Shown here piece after piece: positions 1 through 5,834 of a stretch of DNA of 9,451 nt. The position numbers and the translations under genes are program-made. Within the stretch, counting starts at the first letter, position 1. Every line of letters begins with the position of its first letter. Location: NCBI GenBank assembly GCA_026398285.1, contig JAPLTI010000239.1:1-9451 (forward strand). The letters are read 5' to 3'. Source of the DNA: Verrucomicrobiota bacterium. GTDB lineage: Bacteria; Verrucomicrobiota; Verrucomicrobiia; Chthoniobacterales; Terrimicrobiaceae. The notes below the pieces were generated by a model, which saw only the letters and a list, made by a program, of their open reading frames with translations, was not told where the DNA came from and ran no database searches.

Positions 1-178
1 ACCAGTCCGAGCTTCCATTCCCCATGCCGTGGCCCGGGAGTTCTGCAAGAAGCGTAGACGTTTCGTCCGCCACCAGCACAGGACCCGTCGTGGGAGTCAC
101 GAGCAATCGCGTCCCCGCGGGATTCCACTTCAGGTCCAGGATGTGATCCCCCGCAGTAATCGAGCCGGGGCTTTTCAA
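1..178 (-). CDS. WD40-repeat-like protein, N-terminal part (runs off the window)
   Basis: Reading the minus strand from a TTG at 178-176 gives 59 uninterrupted codons to the window edge. The peptide contains HILDLKWNPAGTRLLV followed by GPVLVADE and LLAELPGHG. This alternation of an h-x-h-x-W-x-P-x-G strand with a following short strand is the usual signature of a WD40/beta-propeller blade. The TTG shares bases with the TGA stop of the upstream CobW-family GTPase (TTGA), so it is probably translated by coupling from that gene. Its function cannot be told from this fragment. The pairing suggests it works with the GTPase, perhaps as a scaffold, but that is inference. The start is uncertain because TTG is weak and no ribosome binding site is visible. 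The C-terminus lies outside the window. Confidence 0.72.
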   Translation of the reverse strand, partial: MKSPGSITAGDHILDLKWNPAGTRLLVTPTTGPVLVADETSTLLAELPGHGMGNGSSDW

Positions 179-1134
179 GAGAGGCAGGAGCGGAATCCGC
201 TGGTAAGGGCTTCGCGATCAAGCTTGCGGCCGATGAAAACCAGGCTGTTCTTGCGCGGGCGTCCGGCCCACGGACCCCCACTCGCGGCATCGATGAGCAT
301 GTGGACGCCTTGGAACACCACGCGGTCGGCTTGGCCCTTCACGGCAAAAACCCCCTTCATGCGGAAAATGTCCTGCCCCTGATCGCGAACGAGCTTCGAA
401 ATCCAGTCGTTGAGTTTTTTGCCATCACACTCGCCTTCGGCTTCGATGCCCACGCTCGAGATATCCGAGTGGTGATGGTGGTGATGCCCATGCGCGTCCA
501 AAAAGTGGGGATTGAGTTCCGTGGCGCGATCGAGGTTGAAGCCGCCCACTTCGAGCACTTTTTTGATATCGATCTCCGCGCGCGTCGTGCGGTGGATCAC
601 AGCCAGAGCATTGATGGCGCGGATGCGCTGCTCGGTTTCCTCCAACTCCTCGGGCGTCGCGAGGTCACTCTTGTTGAGGAGAATTACATCCGCAAAAGCT
701 ACCTGCTCCTCTGCCTCGTGCGTCTCATCGACATGACGCGAGAAATGGTGCGCGTCCACCACCGTCACAACGCCGTTCACCACCGTCTGCTCCCGCAATT
801 CCTCATCCACAAAAAATGTCTGCACCACCGGCCCCGGATCAGCCAGGCCGGTCGTCTCAATCAGGATGTGGTCGAACTTGTCGCGGCGCTTCATGAGGTT
901 CCCCAGAATGCGAATCAAATCCCCGCGGACCGTGCAGCAAATGCACCCGTTGTTCATTTCAAACAACTCTTCCTCGGCATTAATCACCAACTCATGGTCG
1001 ATACCAATTTCGCCAAATTCATTTTCAATCACTGCAATTCGCAGCCCGTGGTTTTCCCCAAGAATGCGGTTCAACAGCGTGGTTTTTCCGGCTCCAAGGA
1101 AGCCGGTCAGAATAGTGACAGGTATGCGCGACAT
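175..1134 (-). CDS. CobW/COG0523-family (P47K) GTPase, probable metal chaperone
   Basis: A 319-residue G3E-class P-loop GTPase. The Walker A motif GFLGAGKT is at residues 11-18. The metal-binding CxCC (CICC) is at 64-67, ETTGLADP at 93-100 provides the switch/Walker B region, and NKSD at 154-157 gives guanine specificity. A histidine-rich stretch, HGHHHHHH (215-222), lies in the linker before the CobW C-terminal domain (about 228-319). Family members use GTP hydrolysis to deliver zinc, cobalt or other metals to client proteins in the cytoplasm. The CxCC and histidine cluster favour zinc or another transition metal, but the metal cannot be assigned here. No Zur box was recognised upstream. The ATG at 1134 sits ten residues before the P-loop, as is usual. 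No Shine-Dalgarno is visible. The stop overlaps the TTG of a WD40-like gene, so the two form an operon. Confidence 0.93.
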   Translation of the reverse strand: MSRIPVTILTGFLGAGKTTLLNRILGENHGLRIAVIENEFGEIGIDHELVINAEEELFEMNNGCICCTVRGDLIRILGNLMKRRDKFDHILIETTGLADPGPVVQTFFVDEELREQTVVNGVVTVVDAHHFSRHVDETHEAEEQVAFADVILLNKSDLATPEELEETEQRIRAINALAVIHRTTRAEIDIKKVLEVGGFNLDRATELNPHFLDAHGHHHHHHSDISSVGIEAEGECDGKKLNDWISKLVRDQGQDIFRMKGVFAVKGQADRVVFQGVHMLIDAASGGPWAGRPRKNSLVFIGRKLDREALTSGFRSCLS

Positions 1135-1166
1135 CGAACAAGTAAACAGGAAAAACCAAAACGCTG

Positions 1167-1179
1167 AAAAGACTCTTTT
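1167..1179. promoter_or_regulatory. 13-base palindrome upstream of cobW-like gene
   Basis: AAAAGA-C-TCTTTT is a perfect inverted repeat with a single central base, 33 bases upstream of the GTPase ATG and flanked by AT-rich sequence. It could be an operator for a metal regulator, but it does not look like a canonical Zur or Fur box. Such a short AT-rich palindrome can also arise by chance. Confidence 0.25.
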
Positions 1180-1378
1180 GATTTTAAAACCGCTCTACTT
1201 GATCAGAGAAATGCGCTGCCAGTCTGGAGTCCCACTTGAGCTAGAACCACGGGCAATGCAACGTGCCGTCTTGGGGATCGCACCTGCCCTCTGGTTTTGT
1301 TGGGTGCATCTCGCGACCGACTTCTCGTTGCACAACTCTCTTCGATTGCAACTCCACGCGGCATAGACAATCTCCACC

Positions 1379-1409
1379 TTGCGATTTGTAGTGCATCCTT
1401 GTATATACT
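1379..1409 (+). promoter_or_regulatory. Probable promoter and operator of the toxin-antitoxin operon
   Basis: TTGCGA (1379-1384) and TATATA (1402-1407) are separated by 17 bases, a good sigma-70-like arrangement. TATACT two bases downstream is an alternative -10. The -10 lies within an eight-base palindrome GTATATAC (1401-1408). Phd/YefM antitoxins usually repress their own operon by binding short palindromes with a GTA/TAC core that overlap the promoter, so this may be the autoregulatory operator. Transcription would start within a few bases of the antitoxin ATG at 1416, giving a leaderless or nearly leaderless mRNA. Confidence 0.5.
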
Positions 1410-1415
1410 AAATCG

Positions 1416-1667
1416 ATGCCCTCTACATACAACATCAAGGAAGCTCAGGCCAATCTCACAAAGCTTTGCCGGTCTGGCAGGAAGTTTGTGATCTCCAATC
1501 GCAATCGTCCGGTTGTTGTCGCCCTGCCCGTCGAGGATTTCGAGGCTCTGCTGGAAACGCTGGATGTTCTCGAGGATCCCGCTGCAATGAAGGCGGTGCG
1601 TGCCGCGAAGGCTGGAACGGCGAAATACCGCGCTCTGGATCTCTCAGATGAAAATTTCGGCCTCTGA
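1416..1667 (+). CDS. Phd/YefM-family antitoxin
   Basis: An 83-residue protein with the typical Phd/YefM layout. The N-terminus, YNIKEAQANLTKL (5-17), is the 'eAr..l..ll' DNA-binding part. The strand RKFVISNRNRPVVVALP (22-38) matches the conserved 'v.It.rg.pva.Lv' segment. It is followed by EDFEALLETLDVL (40-52). The rest (about 53-83) is the variable tail that in this family wraps and neutralises the toxin. The antitoxin would also repress the operon through the palindrome at its promoter. The toxin gene follows with a 20-base overlap, the standard antitoxin-first order. The ATG at 1416 has no Shine-Dalgarno and may be read from a leaderless transcript. Confidence 0.9.
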   Translation: MPSTYNIKEAQANLTKLCRSGRKFVISNRNRPVVVALPVEDFEALLETLDVLEDPAAMKAVRAAKAGTAKYRALDLSDENFGL

Positions 1668-1935
1668 GCAAGTTTCAAATTGGCTCTGCGCCTTGCCACC
1701 GCAAACCAAACGACGAGTGCGCATGGCCCTCCGCGCGCTAGCCAAAAACCGGGGCGACATCAAAGGTCTGCGAGGTCCTTTGGAGGGTTTCTGTCGATTG
1801 CGGGTCGGTGGCATCCGCATCCTCTTTCATCAAGTCCAGTCCAACGAAATCCTCCTAGACTACGCCAACACGCGGGATGTCGTTTACGAACTCTACGAGC
1901 AAATTCTTGCGGATCGAAAAACACGCAAATCTTAA
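1648..1935 (+). CDS. RelE/ParE-family toxin
   Basis: A 95-residue small basic protein starting at ATG 1648 inside the last codons of the antitoxin gene. An in-frame upstream start would add 16 residues that read as antitoxin sequence out of frame, so 1648 is preferred. The core KGLRGPLEGFCRLRVGGIRI (39-58) matches the RelE-superfamily pattern 'k.L.g....yRlRvGdyRiiy'. Basic residues R50, R52 and R57 sit where RelE-type mRNA endonucleases carry catalytic arginines, and Y80 and Y83 near the C-terminus may play the RelE tyrosine role. RelE members cut mRNA at the ribosome and ParE members poison gyrase; sequence alone does not separate these here, although the arginines favour RelE. No frame damage is seen, so the module looks intact. 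Confidence 0.88.
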   Translation: MKISASEQVSNWLCALPPQTKRRVRMALRALAKNRGDIKGLRGPLEGFCRLRVGGIRILFHQVQSNEILLDYANTRDVVYELYEQILADRKTRKS

Positions 1936-2126
1936 CGGTTAATAAGTGCTGGAAAGTGTAAAAAAATTTCATCGTCGATGATTCAAAGTGCGCACAGAGC
2001 GAGGCTTTTCACGCCGCCGTCGCGTAGGGCGAAAGCAATAACGACTGTGGCGGGCGTGTTTTCCTCCGCCTCCCCTGAGCGCTACTCCCCGCGTCCGCCG
2101 AACTCGACTTTCGGATAAGTCTACAG
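1936..2126. other. Non-coding spacer between toxin gene and recQ remnant
   Basis: These 191 bases hold no gene that I can support. A T-poor, GC-rich segment from about 2001 to 2100 contains a possible branched hairpin, and a small palindrome CATCG-T-CGATG lies just after the toxin. No stem followed by a U-run is visible, so no intrinsic terminator for the toxin-antitoxin operon can be named. Confidence 0.5.
2010..2058. repeat. Possible branched stem-loop element
   Basis: CACGCCGCC (2010-2018) pairs with GGCGGGCGTG (2049-2058) with one bulged base. The next bases, GTCG (2019-2022), pair with CGAC (2042-2045), extending the stem past a three-base internal loop. The apical loop contains GCGAAAGC (2029-2036), a known very stable mini-hairpin. 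There is no U-run, so it is not a standard terminator. It could be a dispersed palindromic repeat of the REP type, a structured RNA, or chance in GC-rich DNA. No second copy was seen in this window. Confidence 0.35.
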
Positions 2127-2360
2127 TTAGGCGGCGACTTCGTTTTTGAAGATGCCGTCGAAATCGGCGAGTTTCACCCATGCCGCCAATCACGCGCAGG
2201 GCGTCGATGTGGGTCGGGTATGCGCGGGCCATTTGACGAAGTGTGTTGTCGCCAAAGATCACATAGACAGGCACGCCTCGCCTGTCAGCGAGGAGTTTGC
2301 GCAGGCGGTCGAAGAGTTTTTCGTCACACTCGATCTCGCCGGTGCGCGGAACTCTGATTT
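2127..2360 (-). pseudogene. C-terminal remnant of RecQ helicase (HRDC domain), frameshifted
   Basis: On the minus strand, directly after the symporter stop, the sequence encodes LFDRLRKLLADRRGVPVYVI, then FGDNTLRQMA and DALRVIGGMGE. This is the HRDC domain that ends bacterial RecQ helicases. The frame breaks at about 2173-2171. In the next frame the sequence continues as LADFDGIFKNEVAA and a TAA at 2129-2127, a typical RecQ end. Net loss of two (or five) bases, or gain of one, near a short A-run would explain the shift. No start codon suits a free-standing protein, and the helicase and RQC domains are absent from the window. I infer a truncated gene left by a rearrangement that joined the 3' end of the argA-symporter operon to the tail of recQ. 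The HRDC identity is strong by motif; the history is inference. Confidence 0.78.
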
Positions 2361-3992
2361 TTACTCTGCGGGCGCAGGGCTTGCCGTTTGGCGGGATTTG
2401 AAAAGAATGCCGAGTAGGAAGGTGACTGTGCTGCCGATGAAGACGTAGTAGGGCCAGGAGATGGCGGGCCACCAAGTTGGCATGAAGAAGCCGAAATTCC
2501 ACTCGGCGGGTGTCAGCTGGAATGTGAGGAGGGCCAGGGGATCGACGGCGGGGATTTTGACTTTTCCGAGGATGAGGACGGCGGCGATTCCGAGGAGCAT
2601 GGAGAAGACATTGGCGATATCGTTGCCACGCGATTTTGTCAGCACGCCGAGCAGGAAGATGCCGAGGAGTGAGCCGTAGCCGTAGCCTAGCACACCGAGG
2701 GCGAGCGGGATGATCGTGATGTTTGTCTCGAGCACGGCGTAGGCGGCTCCGGTGGCGACAATAATCATGAGCCCAGCAAAAACGAGGGTCGCAATGCGTG
2801 CGGCGCGGATCGACTGGGCGTCGGTCGATGTTTTGTTGAAGTAGGGCTGGTAGAAGTCGCGGATAAATGAAGTGGCGAGGGCGTTGAGCGCGGCGGAGGT
2901 CGAGCCCATCATGGTGGCGAAAACGCCGGCGACGATGAGTCCACGGATGCCAGCCGGCATTTCGTGGACGATGTAATGCGCGAAGATTTCGTTATGGGCG
3001 GTCGGGAGCGAGGGATCCGGGCTGATTTGGTAGTAGACCCAGAGGAGAATGCCGACGGCGAGGAAGGCCAGCACGATGGGGATATCGGCAAATCCGCTCA
3101 CGATCAGGCTGAACCGGCTTTTTTTGATGTTCTCAGCGGTGAGCATGCGCTGCACCATATCCTGATCGGTGCCGTGTGTGGCCATGGTGAGGAATGTGGA
3201 GCCGAGGATGGCTGCGAGGATAGTGTAGGGGTTCTCGAGCATTTGCCGGAGGGCCTCGCCGAATGGCTTCGTCGCCTCCCACCCGGTTTGAAACATCGCG
3301 ACTTTTTGACCGTCGAGCATTTCATTCACCTTTCCAAGGCCGCCGGGGATTTGGTGCAGGATGGTGAACATCGCAAAAACGACGGCGCCGCACATGAGAC
3401 AGGCTTGGATGAGATCGGTCCAGACCACTGCCTTGATGCCGCCAACGGCGGTGTAGGCGGCCGTGACTGCTGTGACAAAGACGATGCCCCAGAAGTAGGT
3501 CCAGATGGTGATGTCCGTGCCGGGAAAAAGGTAGCGCCAGATCACGACCAGGATCACTCCGCCGAGGTAGAGTCGAACGCCGATTCCCAGCACGCGGCCG
3601 AGCAGGAAGATCCCGCTCGCCATGTTTTTCGTCCGCGTGCCAAAGCGGACGGTGAGGTATTCGTAGATGCTCTGGACCTTGAATTGGAAATACGGAGCGA
3701 TGAAAAGATACGCGATGATGATGCGGGCGAGGATCGTTCCGATGGCCAGCTGGGCGTAGGCGAAGCCGAGTGTCTTGTAGCCCTCGGCCGGTGTGCCGAG
3801 GAATGTCGCCGCGCTGGTCTCCGCCGCGATGATCGAGGCCAAGACAGCCCACCAGGGAATCTTTTGCCCGCCGAGTGCGAACTCTTGCAGCGTGTCATTC
3901 CGGCGACCGGCGTAGAGGCCGATGCCTACGATCACGACAAAGTAGGTGAGAATAACAAAGCCGTCGATGTAAAGGGCAGCGTTGTGTGTCAC
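2361..3992 (-). CDS. Sodium:solute symporter (SSS/SLC5 family)
   Basis: A 543-residue inner-membrane protein with about 13 hydrophobic segments, the usual size and topology of this LeuT-fold family. Family marks include EFALGGQKIPWWAVLASIIA (37-56), the 'GG.kaV.wTD..Q' element GGIKAVVWTDLIQ (184-196), GTDQDMVQR (274-282), and GSTSAALNA (363-371), where conserved Ser/Thr side chains form the Na2 site. It would import a small organic solute, such as a sugar, sugar acid, amino acid or sialic acid, using the sodium gradient. The substrate cannot be predicted, and no catabolic gene lies nearby. The GTG start at 3992-3990 shares GTGA with the argA stop, indicating translational coupling and a two-gene operon. 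The next upstream methionine options are absent, and the first membrane helix begins about residue 8, supporting this start. The recQ remnant follows immediately. Confidence 0.93.
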   Translation of the reverse strand: MTHNAALYIDGFVILTYFVVIVGIGLYAGRRNDTLQEFALGGQKIPWWAVLASIIAAETSAATFLGTPAEGYKTLGFAYAQLAIGTILARIIIAYLFIAPYFQFKVQSIYEYLTVRFGTRTKNMASGIFLLGRVLGIGVRLYLGGVILVVIWRYLFPGTDITIWTYFWGIVFVTAVTAAYTAVGGIKAVVWTDLIQACLMCGAVVFAMFTILHQIPGGLGKVNEMLDGQKVAMFQTGWEATKPFGEALRQMLENPYTILAAILGSTFLTMATHGTDQDMVQRMLTAENIKKSRFSLIVSGFADIPIVLAFLAVGILLWVYYQISPDPSLPTAHNEIFAHYIVHEMPAGIRGLIVAGVFATMMGSTSAALNALATSFIRDFYQPYFNKTSTDAQSIRAARIATLVFAGLMIIVATGAAYAVLETNITIIPLALGVLGYGYGSLLGIFLLGVLTKSRGNDIANVFSMLLGIAAVLILGKVKIPAVDPLALLTFQLTPAEWNFGFFMPTWWPAISWPYYVFIGSTVTFLLGILFKSRQTASPAPAE

Positions 3993-5314
3993 GGGCGCAG
4001 GGTTTTCACGAGCACGACGGAATTTCTTCCGCTGGTTTCGTATTTCTGGAGTCGCTCAGGCGGCAGAATGGACGGGTCTGCAGCTGTGAAGCCGCCTTTT
4101 TGCTGGAGGTAGCTGTAGGCTTGAGTGGAGAGGGCGAAGAGGGTTTTCACGCCCTTCTCGCGGGCGAGGTTTTCGACAAACGCCATGAGTTTGCGTCCGT
4201 AGCCCTGGTTCTCCTGCGCCTTGCGCACATGGAGGCAGGCGAGTTCGGCGGCGGATTGCTCGGGATAAAGGTGCAGGGCCACGCAGGCCACGGGCGAGCG
4301 ATCGACTTCCAGGAGCCAATAATCATTCAGACACTCAAGAATCTCGGTGCGCGAGCGGCGCACGAGTTCCTCGTTCTGCACGGATTGACGGATGAGCGAG
4401 ATCACCGAGCGGACATCCTTTTTGAAGATGCGCCGGATTTGTTGATACTCGTTCGAGTAAACCATAGTCCCGATGCCTTCGTGGCTGAAGACCTCGCTGA
4501 GCAGGCCTTCGTTCATGCCGCCGTTCAGCAGGTGTGCGCGGGCCACGCCTTGCCGACAGGCTTTGGCGCCGTTCTCAAGCTTCGAGACAAGTCCAGTCGG
4601 GAAGTCGGCTTTGCGTTTTTTGACGAGATCTTCCGTTTCAGAAATCGAAAGCTGGCGCGGTAGGGGCGTGGATTCCTCGAAGACACGGCTTGGCGCGAGG
4701 TAGAGGATTTTCGCGGCACCGAGTTCCACGGCGACTTCCAGCGCTATGCTGTCCGAATTCGCCCGGTAGGTGCGCCCCTCGCCGTCGAAGCCCATGGGAG
4801 GGATGACAGGAATGATGCCTTCGTCGAGAAGGAGTCGGAGGGCCTTGGTGTCCACCCGCTCGACCTTGCCGGTGTATTGTTGATCCACTCCGCCGAGAAT
4901 GCCGGCTGGATGAACGATAAGCGCGTTGATGTAGGCCGCGCGGAGATCGACGGAGGAAAGACCCTCCATAATTTCGTTGGTGAGCCGGATCGCCGCATCG
5001 ATGCTTACCTGCAGCGTTGGCTCATCGGTGAGGCCGATGCCGTCGGCATTGGTGATCCGGACTCCGCGCGCCGCAGCGAGGGCCTCGATCTGGTGGCTTG
5101 CGCCATGCACCAGGACGACTTTGATACTCAGGGAGCGGAGCACGGCGAGATCCAGCAGGATGTTCGGAAAATTCTCCGAATCCACGACCTCGCCATCCAC
5201 CGCAACCACGAAAATACGCTCCCGGAAAAGGGGGACGTATTGCAAAATTTCACGCAGGTCGGAGACGTTCACGAATGAGTGATTCGCTGATAACAGATGA
5301 TCCGCTCGCGACAT
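3989..5314 (-). CDS. argA: N-acetylglutamate synthase (amino-acid N-acetyltransferase)
   Basis: This enzyme transfers acetyl from acetyl-CoA to glutamate, the first step of arginine biosynthesis, in the cytoplasm. From the ATG at 5314 it has 441 residues, close to E. coli ArgA (443). Residues about 33-290 form the amino-acid-kinase domain, with VVLVHGASHQI (66-76) and RANSDSIALEVAVELGAAKI (184-203). Residues about 298-440 form the GNAT domain; NQGYGRKL (369-376) is the acetyl-CoA pyrophosphate loop. In ArgA the kinase domain carries the arginine feedback site rather than kinase activity. An in-frame ATG at 5368 would add 18 residues. It would overlap the divergent gene's start codon and the added residues do not look like the family, so 5314 is preferred; neither start has a good Shine-Dalgarno. 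The stop overlaps the symporter start. No other arginine gene is in the window. Confidence 0.92.
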   Translation of the reverse strand: MSRADHLLSANHSFVNVSDLREILQYVPLFRERIFVVAVDGEVVDSENFPNILLDLAVLRSLSIKVVLVHGASHQIEALAAARGVRITNADGIGLTDEPTLQVSIDAAIRLTNEIMEGLSSVDLRAAYINALIVHPAGILGGVDQQYTGKVERVDTKALRLLLDEGIIPVIPPMGFDGEGRTYRANSDSIALEVAVELGAAKILYLAPSRVFEESTPLPRQLSISETEDLVKKRKADFPTGLVSKLENGAKACRQGVARAHLLNGGMNEGLLSEVFSHEGIGTMVYSNEYQQIRRIFKKDVRSVISLIRQSVQNEELVRRSRTEILECLNDYWLLEVDRSPVACVALHLYPEQSAAELACLHVRKAQENQGYGRKLMAFVENLAREKGVKTLFALSTQAYSYLQQKGGFTAADPSILPPERLQKYETSGRNSVVLVKTLRP

Positions 5315-5366
5315 AGAGGAAAATAACGCTGGCGGCGTGGCTTGTCCGCTCGTTAGTTTGCCATCC

Positions 5367-5834
5367 ATGTCCTTTGAAAAGTGCCTTCTCGCGGCGCAGG
5401 GTTATCTGGAACTTGGTATGCCGGTCGAGGCCATGGCGGAACTTGATTCCATGCCGACGGAAGACAGGGAGGTGGAATCCGCTTTGCAGTTGCGGCTCTT
5501 CATCACGATGAAAAGCCACAACTGGGACGAGTCGCTTCGGATTTGCGAACGGTTGCGGGAGATCTATCCGGAAGCTGTCTCCGGCTACATCCATGGTGCG
5601 TTTTGCCTGCACGAGGGCGGTCGCACCGATGCGGCTTTGAAACTCCTGCTCAGCGGACCGTCGAAACTCGCCGAAGAGGCGACCTATTTTTACAACCTGG
5701 CCTGCTACAGCGCGGTTCTGGGCGACCTGGGAAATGCGCTTGATTACGCCCAGAGAAGTTTCGCGATGGATGACAAATTCCGCGACATCGCAAAGTTGGA
5801 TCCTGATTTGATCGAGCTACGAGGTCAGATGTGA
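5367..5834 (+). CDS. Small TPR-like protein
   Basis: A 155-residue soluble protein made of helix pairs. AAQGYLELGMPVEAMAELDS (9-28) reads as a TPR unit (G-Y at the A-helix, A at the B-helix). Similar units follow at about 38-70 (LRLFITMKSHNWDESLRICE), about 72-100 (SGYIHGAFCLHEGGRTDAAL) and about 108-138 (FYNLACYSAVLGDLGNALDY). There is no signal peptide or membrane segment. TPR proteins usually mediate protein-protein contacts; the partner is unknown. The last four bases (GTGA) overlap the GTG start of the serine hydrolase, so the two are probably coupled and may act together. The ATG at 5367 is chosen; an upstream GTG at 5337 is possible but gives no TPR-like sequence. No Shine-Dalgarno is visible. 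Confidence 0.85.
   Translation: MSFEKCLLAAQGYLELGMPVEAMAELDSMPTEDREVESALQLRLFITMKSHNWDESLRICERLREIYPEAVSGYIHGAFCLHEGGRTDAALKLLLSGPSKLAEEATYFYNLACYSAVLGDLGNALDYAQRSFAMDDKFRDIAKLDPDLIELRGQM

Larger units (their letters stand above)
1135..1415. other. Divergent intergenic region between cobW-like gene and toxin-antitoxin pair
   Basis: This 281-base spacer must carry the promoters of both flanking transcripts. The 60 or so bases nearest the cobW-like gene are AT-rich and include a short palindrome (1167-1179). The end nearest the antitoxin has a plausible promoter (1379-1407). The middle, roughly 1200-1375, has only short open frames with no recognisable protein and no tRNA-like or terminator-like structure that I can see. 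Confidence 0.6.

Noticed and set aside
469..492. Short GTG/ATG trinucleotide tandem repeat
   Set aside because: It is simply the run of histidine codons of the CobW-like metal-binding stretch read on the opposite strand.
301..1167. 288-residue open frame on the plus strand
   Set aside because: It is antisense to the CobW-like GTPase, whose catalytic motifs are complete; the plus-strand product has no recognisable domain.
1200..1375. Possible tRNA or small RNA in the cobW/toxin-antitoxin spacer
   Set aside because: No T-loop GTTCRA motif, cloverleaf pairing or hairpin-plus-U-run could be found.
1401..1408. GTATATAC as a mobile-element or attachment site
   Set aside because: It is too short, has no partner copy, and is better explained as a promoter/operator.
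1983..2085. Short minus-strand frame ending ALRDGGVKSLALCAL
   Set aside because: It is only about 30 codons after an in-frame stop, with no start codon and no recognised family; treated as part of the structured spacer.
1969..2502. 177-residue minus-strand frame as an intact gene
   Set aside because: Its first part is an out-of-frame reading of the symporter 3' end and its last part is arginine-rich noise after a frameshift; only the middle is real, as the RecQ HRDC remnant.
2964..4112. 382-residue open frame on the plus strand
   Set aside because: It is antisense to the symporter, rich in D/E/H/G as expected from a shadow of a membrane-protein gene, and has no recognisable domain.
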